Of a DNA stretch of 64,000 nucleotides, positions 30,318 through 39,298 are shown piece by piece. Numbering within the stretch: position 1 is the first letter of the stretch; every line of letters starts with the position of its first letter. A program made the translations under genes and the position numbers. Under the pieces are notes generated by a model. The model made no database searches. It was not told where the DNA came from and saw only the letters and a list, made by a program, of their open reading frames with translations. Source of the DNA: Paucidesulfovibrio gracilis DSM 16080 (lineage in GTDB: Bacteria; Desulfobacterota; Desulfovibrionia; Desulfovibrionales; Desulfovibrionaceae); assembly GCF_900167125.1 (NCBI RefSeq), contig NZ_FUYC01000001.1, forward strand, positions 124,001-188,000, read 5' to 3'.

Positions 30318-31531
30318 GATTCCGCACCTCGGATCCCGGCGTAGATGTCCAACAGCGGCAGACCATGTTTTTCTGCCAACGTCCGACAGTCTTCCAGCTC
30401 CGGCTTTGACCGCAACACCTGGCCATCAAGCAAGGCACGCTTTACGCGCACCGATCCCAGTGGGGTTTTAATCGTTTCGATCCGGCGCTCCAACTCGGTT
30501 TTGTGAACGGGAACGGACTTGATGCCCAGCGTGGTGGTGTGTTGAAACAACAGCCTCTGGAATCGTTCGGTTTCCTCTTCCCGGCAGAGCACCGAAACCA
30601 TGGTCGCGGGACGACTCTTCTTCATGATGATCGGCGTGAAGTGCACGTCCATGGCTCCTTCATCCATAAGCTGATCCAGAACCACCCCAAGCATTTCCGC
30701 GGTCATGTCGTCGATATTGCACTGCAGCAGCGTTGCCGAAACCTGGGTCGTGGAGGGACGATCCTGCTCCACAGTGGCAAGATGCACCCGCAACACGTTG
30801 GGAATGGCATTGTCCCGATGCCCGATACCGTATCCGGTTTGCTGCACGCTCATGGCCGGGCCGGACACAAAGCGGTCCGCAAGCTCGGCTAGAATGGCCG
30901 CGCCCGTGGGCGTGGTGCACTCTTTGTCCACGGCTCCGCGAGTGGTGGGCATGCCATGCAAAATCTCCACGGTTGCCGGTGCCGGAACCGGCATCATGCC
31001 GTGCGCGCACTGCACGAACCCGCCGCCCAACTCCACGGGCGAACACCAGACCGCGTCCACGTCCAGTGCATGAAAACAAATAGCCGCCCCCACGATGTCA
31101 ACAATGGAATCCGTGGCACCGACTTCATGGAAATGCACTTCATCCAAGCGTTTGCCGTGAACCTTGGCCTCGGCCTCGGCCACACGGCGAAAAATCCGCA
31201 AGGCCGTGTCCCGTACAGCTTCATCCAGACCGCTTTGCCCGATGATGGTCTCGATGTCGTGTAAATTTCTGTGATGGTGATGATGATGGTGGTGATGGTG
31301 GTGATGTTCTTGATCCTGTCCATGCTGGTGGCTATGGAGTTCCACGTCCACCCGGGTGCCGCAAATGCCTTTACGCTCACCCGGGGAAACCCGCAGGGAA
31401 AACTCGTCCTGCATGTCGAGCTTGGCAAGCTCCTCCCGCAAATACTCCTGGTCAACGCCCAGGGCGATCATCGCTGCGAGATTCATGTCTCCGCTCAGGC
31501 CGGAAAAGCAATCATAATATAAAATATTCAT
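30314..31531 (-). CDS. larC: Nickel-pincer cofactor nickel insertase LarC, single-frame
   Basis: A 405-residue protein that inserts Ni(II) into the pincer nucleotide in a CTP-dependent way. Start at ATG 31531, giving the family start MNILYYDCFSGLSGDMNLAA. Residues about 76-87 are twelve consecutive histidines within a wider His-rich stretch (HSHQHGQDQEH before it), a probable nickel reservoir. The C-terminal part has ATLLQCNIDDMTAEMLG. In Lactiplantibacillus larC is made by a programmed frameshift; here it is one continuous frame. A terminator separates it from larA. Confidence 0.93.
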   Translation of the reverse strand: MNILYYDCFSGLSGDMNLAAMIALGVDQEYLREELAKLDMQDEFSLRVSPGERKGICGTRVDVELHSHQHGQDQEHHHHHHHHHHHHRNLHDIETIIGQSGLDEAVRDTALRIFRRVAEAEAKVHGKRLDEVHFHEVGATDSIVDIVGAAICFHALDVDAVWCSPVELGGGFVQCAHGMMPVPAPATVEILHGMPTTRGAVDKECTTPTGAAILAELADRFVSGPAMSVQQTGYGIGHRDNAIPNVLRVHLATVEQDRPSTTQVSATLLQCNIDDMTAEMLGVVLDQLMDEGAMDVHFTPIIMKKSRPATMVSVLCREEETERFQRLLFQHTTTLGIKSVPVHKTELERRIETIKTPLGSVRVKRALLDGQVLRSKPELEDCRTLAEKHGLPLLDIYAGIRGAES

Positions 31532-31582
31532 GTCGTTGCCCCGAATGGTTTGCCGTGGGACCCCCCGCCCCGCTCCGAAAGG

Positions 31583-31616
31583 GAATAAAAGGGCCGACAC
31601 CATCCAGTGCCGGCCC
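31583..31616 (-). terminator. Rho-independent terminator between larA homolog and larC
   Basis: GGGCCGACAC (31591-31600) and GTGCCGGCCC (31607-31616) form a 10-bp stem with one wobble pair on the RNA, six-base loop, then TTTTATT on the - strand. It ends or attenuates the carrier-racemase transcript so that larC-larE-larB is made in smaller amounts or from its own promoter. Confidence 0.82.
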
Positions 31617-31639
31617 CATGTGCCATAAGCCGTCAATCG

Positions 31640-32908
31640 TTAATGCGTACTCAGCCGCAGTTCCAGATTCCCTTGGGAATCAAAGGTGACGTCCTGCGGG
31701 GAGCCGACAATCTCGTATCGTTCGTTGCCTTCCAGTTCCGACAACAACCCTTCGCTGACATAGCAGTCGGTCAGGAACAGGGTGTTGGGAACAAAGACCA
31801 TGCGCAGGCTTTCCAGCGGCGTGTTGCGCACGCAATGCATCATGGTCGTGAGCGTTTCCTCTTCCGTGTCCAGGAACAGTGGAAGAAACGCCCGGGCCAC
31901 AAAGGTCGTGGTCAGGCAGTTCAGATACGTTGCCTTGCGGTCGATTTTGTCCACCAGCTTTTGCGTGGTGAAATCCGCCAGCCCGATGCCCGTGGCATTG
32001 CCGTGGGATTCCTCTGAGAGATCGAGCACGGAGATGTAGCGAATAACCGGGCTAGCGGGTTCCGTGCCGCCCTGGATGCGCAGTCTGCCCACAATGTTGG
32101 TGTCCAGACCGGTGCCGCTGTAGTTCTTGCCCATCTCCTCCACCACCAGCGCGTCGATGTGCTCCACAGGCAATGAGGGCATCAAGGTTTTGGAATAGGC
32201 CAGCAGCTCGCGCTCACGCTCGATGATGTTTTCTCCCAGAACTCCCTCGATCCTGGCGGTTTCCTCATACGCATTTTCAATGATGGCCAGTCCGCCGATC
32301 ACGGGCATCTGTGCGATGATGGCCCCGGCCACCTCTTCCAACAGGGGGGAAAGCCGCTCGGACTTGCCCACGGCGTGGAATTGTGTGGCGCCCGGAGGCC
32401 CGCCAAGCCCAACCACCAATTTCTTCGCCAGGCCGCTTTCCACGGTTCCCTTGAAGGAGGTATGCGTTTTCACACGGTTGATGGGCATGATGGCATCCAC
32501 TTCAAAGGCGGATTCCAGCATGAAAACCTTCCAACCGCCGTCCGTGGTCCCCACTTCGCGCCCTTTGGCGCAGGTGATGACCTTGGCGCCGAGGCGCTCT
32601 TCGGTGATACCCAGGCTATCCAGCACTTCCTTTTGACCGGACTCGGATCCGCCCCCGTGGCTGCCCATGGCCGCCAACAAGACCGGGGTCGCTCCCTTGC
32701 CCTTCACGAAGCGCACCGCTACCTCAAGGATGGTCAGGATATTTTGTATACCCCGGCTTCCCGCTGTAATGCCCACGGTCATGCCGGGTTTGATGGCATG
32801 GCCCAATTTCTCCAGTTCGGCTTGAACCGTAGCCGGGACATCCTCAACACGGTCGCGTACGAAATTCTGTCGCACGCGGACCATGCGGGGAAACGCTTGC
32901 TTATCCAT
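31640..32908 (-). CDS. LarA-family nickel-dependent 2-hydroxyacid racemase/epimerase homolog
   Basis: A 422-residue protein of the LarA (lactate racemase, DUF2088) superfamily; CAGGAG lies 6 bp before the ATG at 32908. Seen: VGITAGSRGIQNI, PVLLAAMGSHGGGSESGQKEVLDSLGI, and the segment RVKTHTSFKGTVESGLAKKL, which carries His and Lys residues expected to hold the nickel-pincer cofactor. LarA enzymes racemise or epimerise 2-hydroxyacids by hydride transfer on the cofactor. This branch is not canonical lactate racemase. An adjacent DASS carrier for dicarboxylates suggests malate or tartrate as substrate, by inference only. Confidence 0.85.
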   Translation of the reverse strand: MDKQAFPRMVRVRQNFVRDRVEDVPATVQAELEKLGHAIKPGMTVGITAGSRGIQNILTILEVAVRFVKGKGATPVLLAAMGSHGGGSESGQKEVLDSLGITEERLGAKVITCAKGREVGTTDGGWKVFMLESAFEVDAIMPINRVKTHTSFKGTVESGLAKKLVVGLGGPPGATQFHAVGKSERLSPLLEEVAGAIIAQMPVIGGLAIIENAYEETARIEGVLGENIIERERELLAYSKTLMPSLPVEHIDALVVEEMGKNYSGTGLDTNIVGRLRIQGGTEPASPVIRYISVLDLSEESHGNATGIGLADFTTQKLVDKIDRKATYLNCLTTTFVARAFLPLFLDTEEETLTTMMHCVRNTPLESLRMVFVPNTLFLTDCYVSEGLLSELEGNERYEIVGSPQDVTFDSQGNLELRLSTH

Positions 32909-32926
32909 TTCTGACTCCTGATTCAC

Positions 32927-34393
32927 TTAGTACAGGCCGATCATGGGGAACCAGACCACGGCGGTCACTGCCCACAACGCCCAGGCCATAAGACCGATCA
33001 GCAAGGACGATTTCAGCTGTTCCGTCACGGTGTAATATCCGGCACCAAACATAATGATGTTGCCCATGGTGTTGAAGGGCAGGAACAGGGCATACCCGAT
33101 CAGGATGGCCTGGGGCAGCACAAAGGCCACCACCGGGAAGTTGAAGGCGGAAGCCATGCCGATGTAGATGGGAATCATCACGCCGCCCATGGCCGTGGTC
33201 GTGGACCAGATGATGTGGCTGAAGATGGTAAAGCCCATCAGACCGATCATCAGGGGCAACATTCCCACGCCGTCCAGACCCAGGGACTGCATGCCCGTGG
33301 TGATGACCCAGGCAAAAGCGTCCGTGGCGATGAGGGCTTTGGACAGGGTAATCACACCGCCGAAGTAGACGAACAGTTCCCAAGGGATGGAACGCTCGGT
33401 CTGCTTCCAGGTGAGCACGCCGATGCGCGGAGCCAGGATAAACGCACTGACCAGGAAGGCGATCATGGCGGAGCTGAAGTGGTGCAGCGCGTCAGTGGAC
33501 CAGAGAACCAGGGCCATGACAAAATAGATCAGAGCCTTGATTTCCTGCCTGCTCAGCGGACCCATCTTTTCCAGTTCCGTGTTCACGTATTCCACGCCGC
33601 CGGGGATGGATTTCATTTCCGGCTTGAACATCCGGCAAAGAATGAATGCCGTACCCAACAGCACCAGAATGGTGGTGGGCAGCGCGGCCAGGGTCCAGAA
33701 TCCCCATGTTGTGCCGATGGTGGTGGTTCCCACGGCCGCCGCAATCAGTCCGATGGAAATGGGGTTCGGGATGGTCGCGGTCTGGAATCCGCCCGCGGTG
33801 ATGCTCGAGGCATACGTGTTGGCCAAAAACAGCGCCCGGCCAAAGTTGCTCTTGCCCTTCTCGACTTTGTACGCCTGGGCCACGCCTTCGACGATGGGCA
33901 GCATGGCGGCTGTCCGCGCCGTGTTGGAGGGAGTCAGCGGAGAGATGAGCAAGTTCGCAAACATGGGAGTGATGATCGCACCCAACGGCGTTTTTCCGAA
34001 CCGCTTCATCATCACCAGCGCGACTCGCTTGGCGATGCCTGTTTCCGTCATGGCCGTGGAGATGATGAAACCGGTGACCAACAGCCACAAGGCCGGGGAA
34101 CCAAAGCCGGAAATCGCGAATTTTGCCGAATGAATAAGGCGTCCGGCCTCGTTGACGGCGCCATCGGGGTTCCCCACCCACAAATACAGCAACGGAACCA
34201 GGATCATCGTACTGGTGGCGATACTCATGCTCAACGTCACCCAGACCACCACGGCACCGGAAAAAATAGCCAGCAGCTTATGCTGCGTCAGCGACATGGT
34301 CTCCGGCGTTGGAAGCATCCAGATACACAGTCCTACGACGATCGCGATGATCGTTCCGTATTTTTTTCCAAAATCCTCAAATTTATTCGCCAT
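32927..34393 (-). CDS. DASS-family (SLC13-type) anion:Na+ symporter
   Basis: A 488-residue carrier; GAAGGAATATTGCA precedes the ATG at 34393. The two inverted hairpin motifs of the family are visible: PLTPSNTARTAAMLPIV (SNT motif 1), ANTYASSITAGGF, and in the second half IIWSTTTAMGGVMIPI (STT motif 2) plus LPFNTMGN. These contact Na+ and the substrate carboxylates. Members carry di- and tricarboxylates such as malate, tartrate or citrate, and some carry sulfonates. It is 18 bp upstream of the LarA homolog and probably feeds it. Confidence 0.88.
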   Translation of the reverse strand: MANKFEDFGKKYGTIIAIVVGLCIWMLPTPETMSLTQHKLLAIFSGAVVVWVTLSMSIATSTMILVPLLYLWVGNPDGAVNEAGRLIHSAKFAISGFGSPALWLLVTGFIISTAMTETGIAKRVALVMMKRFGKTPLGAIITPMFANLLISPLTPSNTARTAAMLPIVEGVAQAYKVEKGKSNFGRALFLANTYASSITAGGFQTATIPNPISIGLIAAAVGTTTIGTTWGFWTLAALPTTILVLLGTAFILCRMFKPEMKSIPGGVEYVNTELEKMGPLSRQEIKALIYFVMALVLWSTDALHHFSSAMIAFLVSAFILAPRIGVLTWKQTERSIPWELFVYFGGVITLSKALIATDAFAWVITTGMQSLGLDGVGMLPLMIGLMGFTIFSHIIWSTTTAMGGVMIPIYIGMASAFNFPVVAFVLPQAILIGYALFLPFNTMGNIIMFGAGYYTVTEQLKSSLLIGLMAWALWAVTAVVWFPMIGLY

Positions 34394-35636
34394 TGCAATA
34401 TTCCTTCGTCTTAGGGTGTACAAAAAGCGTTGCAGCCGTCGCATCGTCGGCGCCCTCCCGGACACCTTCAACGAGCGTTGGAGCTACACGTTGTTCCCGA
34501 TCGAATGCATGCATTGGTTAAAGGTTGGCCGGTGACATCCCTTTCGCGACAGAGACGGCCCGGCGTGGACGGCTCCAAACAAAAACCTTACGGTCTCCCT
34601 CCTTGAAGCCGAACGGATAGTCGTCAAAATTTTATGCCTGTAGCGTGGCCTCCACCGGATGCATGCCCACAGGCTCGGCCCGTAATCTTGGGCAACATCG
34701 AATGATTCGCAGCGCATGGCCACGCCTTAGGCCAAGTCGGCGCGGCCTCAGCCAGCCTCGCCGGCAGCATTCACCATATCCCCACGACCTGTCGCGGCAT
34801 GCCGAAGCTTTTTGTGCAGCATGCTTCGTAACACCCTGAAAACGAGACAAGGTGGTTTGATCCCTTATATCGACGCGGAGTGTGGGTTTGTCGCATTTCC
34901 CCGCGCACTGCAACCCATTGCCGGGGAAAAGAGTATGGAAAGGAAAATTGTTTGCGTTGGTAGCAAGATAATAGGCGGAAAGCAGGCGTGACGGATCAAA
35001 ATCAGGTTGGACAACATGAACACTGTTTATCAATTTGTGCAGTGTGGAGTGTGTTTTTTCCTTTGTACTCCACGATGTATGCACATTGATTGGACCCATG
35101 CCACTCTCCACATTCATGCCCCATCAGAGGGATCAATTCGGTTCGTGCAAAACGCTCAAAACGTCAGCCTGTCGCCGTCTGGTTATGAAAAGAACCATCC
35201 CAACCCACCGAATCCAGGAGGACAAAACATACCCGGTCGAATTCTTACCCACTCCAGTTTTGTTTCATCCTGTATTATTGTCTGCTTGTACGACAAACTG
35301 ACTATCATATCAAGTCTGATATGATTTTTTTACTCCACCTTTTTAGAGGATATAATTTCAGATGGTTATAGGGAGAAAGCTGTAGACAGAACGACTGTAA
35401 AGACCATTTTTTGAAATATGCTCTACAAAAAAGAACGGTGCTCCCTTAAACGGGCAACATGCTCAACGGCATCGCGATCAGAAAAAGGGGATCAGCTGAC
35501 GGAGGAGAAAACACGATTCGACAAGGGGCATGTGCCATGCACCCCCAAACTCACACCGGGTGCGATGGCTACACTCCGGCCTGGCTGCATGCACAGGGAA
35601 AGGGCTGGTTGTGACGTATGTGGTGCGCAGTCTATT
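34394..35636. other. 1.24-kb gap without a supported gene
   Basis: I find no convincing protein gene here. Candidate frames (for example 34632-35117 on - and 35007-35324 on +) have no ribosome site and no family pattern. The part near 34394-34700 should hold the promoter of the DASS/larA unit. The stretch 34980-35410 is markedly more AT-rich than the surroundings and ends in a palindrome with a T-tract. A small RNA or remnants of lost genes are possible. Confidence 0.5.
35304..35331 (+). terminator. Terminator-like palindrome with T-tract
   Basis: ATCATATCA (35304-35312), loop AGTC, TGATATGAT (35317-35325), then six or seven T. The perfect 9-bp stem plus T-tract is a + strand terminator by form, although AT-rich. 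No + strand gene precedes it, so it may end a small RNA; it could also be a regulator-binding palindrome. Confidence 0.45.
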
Positions 35637-36752
35637 CTATGGCTTGGCATCCGTGCCTGCGATGCGGCAAAGAGCGTCCCGAAACATGGAAAAAGAAAAT
35701 TTCTCTGCTACGGCACGGCACGCTTCCTTGGTCTGTTCCGCGTCCCAGGAATCCAAGGCACCCACTGCCGCGGCCAATCTCTGTGCCGTGACCTCGTTCG
35801 AAGGCAGGAGGATTCCGGTTTTCCCCGGAACAACGGTCTCGAGCAAGCCTCCCTGGGCCACTCCGACCACAGGCTTCCCCGCAGCCATGGATTCAACGGG
35901 CGTCAGGCCAAAATCTTCATCCTTGGGGATATAGATACCGCCCGTACATTCCCCCAATACCCGGCGATAGGTCGATTCCGTAACCCGTCCGAGGAATCGG
36001 ACATTGGGCATTTTCGCGGCCCGGGCTTCAAGGGCCGGAGATTCCGGTCCATCGGAGATTACGACGAGTTGCTTATCCGGGATAAGGGCAAAGGCGTCCA
36101 GAATCACCCCCACCCGCTTTAATGCATCATGCCGTGCCGCCGAGAGGAAGTATCCCTTAGAGGCCGCCCAGCGGTATTGATCGACTTCGCAAGGGGGATA
36201 CAACACCCGGCTTTGCAGCCCCAGATACTCCCCAATGCGCTCCTGTACGTTGCAGGAGTTGGTAACAATCAAGTCCATGCTACGCATGGCACGCTCATAG
36301 CGCCTCTGATAACGCCGCAGGGCCATTTGATAGATCGGACGCATTGGCGCGACGACCGCAGACAAAAACTGTTTTCGCTGGTCATAAAGAAAGCGCGGGG
36401 GCGTATGGCAATAACAAATATTGCGACAGGCTCGGTGCGCAAGCACGGCCAACGGCGCGTAGGAACCACTGTACAACGCGACCGGTCTGCCTTGTAGCAA
36501 TCTGCCGGAAATATGCAAAAAACGGCGCTGTATTTCCCATTGCCGCACAAGATTGATGGAAAGAGTCCGCCCCAGGGCATGTTCCTGGCCGGGCGGTGCG
36601 TATGACGGCCAATACGGATGATCACTCCGCCGGGCGCCATGACATAGATCCGCACCCAAGGCACGGGCCGCAAGCAATGCAGTACGCCCTCCCCCGTCAG
36701 GAGTTTCAAAGTAGTCATGCAGGACCAATGGGTTGATGCCGTCGGTAGGCAT
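35637..36752 (-). CDS. Glycosyltransferase family 4
   Basis: A 371-residue GT-B enzyme. The ATG at 36752 gives MPTDGINPLVLHDYFETPDGGGR, a normal family start; an upstream frame reaches into the next gene and is not used. Seen: a GT4 N-domain with ICYCHTPPRFLYDQR, and the C-domain signature KDEDFGLTPVESMAAGKPVVGVAQGG with the EX7E glutamates. Retaining transfer of a hexose from a nucleotide sugar is expected; resembles WbaZ-type mannosyltransferases. First of the glycan genes after the gap and next to an oligosaccharyltransferase gene. Confidence 0.85.
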   Translation of the reverse strand: MPTDGINPLVLHDYFETPDGGGRTALLAARALGADLCHGARRSDHPYWPSYAPPGQEHALGRTLSINLVRQWEIQRRFLHISGRLLQGRPVALYSGSYAPLAVLAHRACRNICYCHTPPRFLYDQRKQFLSAVVAPMRPIYQMALRRYQRRYERAMRSMDLIVTNSCNVQERIGEYLGLQSRVLYPPCEVDQYRWAASKGYFLSAARHDALKRVGVILDAFALIPDKQLVVISDGPESPALEARAAKMPNVRFLGRVTESTYRRVLGECTGGIYIPKDEDFGLTPVESMAAGKPVVGVAQGGLLETVVPGKTGILLPSNEVTAQRLAAAVGALDSWDAEQTKEACRAVAEKFSFSMFRDALCRIAGTDAKP

Positions 36753-36921
36753 TGGGGTCACGCCCTGATCGTTTTGGTCTCGTGAAAAAAAAACTGTTCG
36801 CCTCACCAGAATCACTCGGCCTGTTTCCAGGTCACCGCCCACATACCCAACAGCGCGAGAATCGGATAGCATATCAGGTGGATAGCTGGTCCATTTCCTG
36901 CAAAGGAGACCATTGTATCGT

Positions 36922-38934
36922 TCATCCGTCCTGGACTTCCGTTGTATGTCCTCCAACAGGCACGTCAACAACCTCCCACAGACCGCCCGCCATTGGGTCG
37001 AACCAAACTCTCTGAAACCCTGGGGATTGTCCCCGGAAGCCCAGCAGATGAAACATGGTCGTCCTGATGAAGAACCTATCCGTGATAGCCACAAAAGGTT
37101 GCACCGAACTGTGCACCAATATGGGGTCCGGCAGGGACGCAAGCTCCGCATCGGATAAGGGCTGTGCATGAGGGTCGTACACACTGCCGAATTCACGGTA
37201 TCCCTTTTCATACAGTTCCGCAGGAATGCCCACCGAGCCATCCGCAGAGGAAAAATCAAACCCCGCGGCAGAAAACAAATCCAGTCGATTGACCACTTGC
37301 TCTTTCGGCAGTCCAAAGGCGATGGCATACAAATAGCCGCTGGCATTAAACGTGCGACGTGGAAGGTACAGCACAACCCGATGCGCTCCAGAGACCAATG
37401 CCGAAAGCGCACGATGGGACGGAAGGCGCGGCTTTGCACCTTTTCCATAAGGCGATGGAAACGGCCGTCCCTGCCGTTGCGAATAATGACGCAGCCATTG
37501 CGAAGCATACCGCGGATCCGGCTGCATCAAGGGGTACGCCGCAGTAAAAAGACGGTCGGGATCCTGGCTTCCACCGTGGAAAAACACTTTGTTTTTCGTC
37601 AGATACCGAACAAAGTACCCATAGTCCCACCATGTCCATACGAATGCGGAATCTGGGAATTTTTTATTGATCCGCTCGCACATTGCAACGTCAGCCGCTG
37701 AAAAATACGGATCCGGAACGTAGGATATCGCTCCCAACACATTGGGAACGATCGGCAAAATGACGAGCACGGCATAGGTGACCAATCGCACCAAACGGGA
37801 ACCCGCCACCTTCGCGATCCATTGCCACGTCTGCACCCCACCATAAAGCGTGAGCACGGCAATCGCCGGGAGACCAAGGATCAGAAAACGTTCGGAAAGC
37901 AGCCCCAAAAGCCCGAGGGCAGCAATATAAAACAAGTAAAAGGAGTTCATCCGAAAACGCCGCCACCATGCGTATATCCCGACCAACGGCAATGGGAACA
38001 GAAACCATGCTCCCAGGGCGTGTTCAAACCACTGCCGAACCGTCAAGGGCGCCAACTCGATAATGGAGGCCTGCTCCAACGATTGAGAACCGATCCCAAG
38101 GACCAAACAGGCATGGCTCCACACAAATCGAAAAGCGGCTGTCGCATACCCGGCAACAACAAGAAAAACCAATACAAGAACAGCAAAACCCGTTGCCATC
38201 AATGCAAGACGCTTTCGGTTCTTGCCTTTGGCAACATTGAGCAACCATTGCCCTCCCCAAAACAAACAAGGCGGCAGCAGAAAATATGGGCCTGGCTTCC
38301 ACCAAAAATGCAGCAAAACCGCGAAGCCGACAAAGACAACCAGGGCAAGCTGTTTACGGGGCTTTTGCGCGCGACCTGCTACATGCAGACAATAGATGGC
38401 TCCGGTGACAAAAAAAGGTATCAAGATGTCGGTATCCAGCGCCCCCAGCTGCGTCCGCTCGATCCAAAACGGGGCACACAGGCCAAGCAATGCGGAAACC
38501 ATGGCCACATCGTATCGACGGATTTCACAGCCCCATGGGACAATTGCCAACACCATGGACAGGGACAAGATAACAGGGAGCAGCAAGGCCACCCAGGCCA
38601 ATGAAAAAAACGAAGCTAAAAACGCTGTAAGCCGGGGCAGCAGAGAGGCCGCAGGGATCGACACGGCCGGAGACCCGCTCCCCCCGGCCAGAAAAATATC
38701 CCGGGCCGCATCCAGAAAATAGAAGGCATCGGGACGGGTGGGAATGGGAATGGAGCTTCCAGGGAAAAACGCCCCGTGCTGCATCAGATGCGCCAGGCCA
38801 TTGCTGGCCAGATGCCAAACAATCGTCACAGCGGAGGCCAGCAAAAGCCCCCACCAGGCAGCCCTGCCAAACGTACTTGCTGAATCAAAAAAAGCCATCG
38901 GAGCCGCCCCCGAGGTGTCTTGAGTGCGCTTCAT
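36922..38934 (-). CDS. STT3/PglB-type oligosaccharyltransferase
   Basis: A 670-residue membrane enzyme with about 12-13 N-terminal helices and a C-terminal periplasmic domain. The diagnostic WWDYG motif is present (FVWTWWDYGYFVRYLTK), as are the acidic loop motif RPDAFYFLDAARD and ERTQLGALDTDIL, matching the second loop motif of PglB (YDTDML). The family transfers a lipid-linked glycan to Asn in N-x-S/T sites. Desulfovibrio is one of the few non-Campylobacter bacterial groups with such enzymes. It lies among glycosyltransferase genes, so a protein N-glycosylation role is likely. Start at ATG 38934, 7 bp after the DUF2304 stop. Confidence 0.85.
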   Translation of the reverse strand: MKRTQDTSGAAPMAFFDSASTFGRAAWWGLLLASAVTIVWHLASNGLAHLMQHGAFFPGSSIPIPTRPDAFYFLDAARDIFLAGGSGSPAVSIPAASLLPRLTAFLASFFSLAWVALLLPVILSLSMVLAIVPWGCEIRRYDVAMVSALLGLCAPFWIERTQLGALDTDILIPFFVTGAIYCLHVAGRAQKPRKQLALVVFVGFAVLLHFWWKPGPYFLLPPCLFWGGQWLLNVAKGKNRKRLALMATGFAVLVLVFLVVAGYATAAFRFVWSHACLVLGIGSQSLEQASIIELAPLTVRQWFEHALGAWFLFPLPLVGIYAWWRRFRMNSFYLFYIAALGLLGLLSERFLILGLPAIAVLTLYGGVQTWQWIAKVAGSRLVRLVTYAVLVILPIVPNVLGAISYVPDPYFSAADVAMCERINKKFPDSAFVWTWWDYGYFVRYLTKNKVFFHGGSQDPDRLFTAAYPLMQPDPRYASQWLRHYSQRQGRPFPSPYGKGAKPRLPSHRALSALVSGAHRVVLYLPRRTFNASGYLYAIAFGLPKEQVVNRLDLFSAAGFDFSSADGSVGIPAELYEKGYREFGSVYDPHAQPLSDAELASLPDPILVHSSVQPFVAITDRFFIRTTMFHLLGFRGQSPGFQRVWFDPMAGGLWEVVDVPVGGHTTEVQDG

Positions 38935-38941
38935 CAACCGT

Positions 38942-39298
38942 TCATTCGGAAGTATCGTTCTGGCCATGCTGCAGGAGCGCTTCCAACTCAGCTACTTTCT
39001 GCGTCAGAATGCGGAGCTGGTATTCATGTTTCGTCCGCTCAATGTCCATCGTCAGCATCTTGATCATCAACAACAGCACCGCGATGATGATGATCAGTAT
39101 CGGAGGATACCCGATCTGCAAATGGGAACCCAGCCAATCCACAAGGCCGGGAAATATGCCGAAAATCAAAACAAAGAAAAGACAAATCCCCCACCAGAGA
39201 AGATAGTTGTAGCTCAATTTCCCCTTTCGGAGATGGCGAAAAGCAACGTAGCAAAAACAGAGGGCCAACACGGCACCGATGATCCTAATGCTCGTCAT
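38942..39298 (-). CDS. DUF2304 membrane protein
   Basis: A 118-residue protein with three membrane helices (IIGAVLALCFCYVAF, LLWWGICLFFVLIFGIFPGL, ILIIIIAVLLLMIK) and a C-terminal coiled-coil-like helix (YQLRILTQKVAELEALLQ). This is the DUF2304 pattern, almost always encoded beside a GT2 glycosyltransferase in polysaccharide loci. Its start overlaps the end of the GT2 gene by 14 bases. It likely anchors or assists that glycosyltransferase; the exact function is unknown. Confidence 0.82.
   Translation of the reverse strand: MTSIRIIGAVLALCFCYVAFRHLRKGKLSYNYLLWWGICLFFVLIFGIFPGLVDWLGSHLQIGYPPILIIIIAVLLLMIKMLTMDIERTKHEYQLRILTQKVAELEALLQHGQNDTSE

Noticed and set aside
33215-34414. 399-residue open frame on + strand
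   Set aside because: Antisense to the DASS carrier; composition dominated by Gln/Gly/Asp/Arg, as expected from reverse reading of a membrane-protein gene.
34632-35117. 161-residue open frame in the gap, - strand
   Set aside because: No ribosome site, low-quality composition (Cys/Arg clusters), no recognisable domain.
35007-35324. 105-residue open frame in the gap, + strand
   Set aside because: Ends inside the terminator-like palindrome and lacks a ribosome site.
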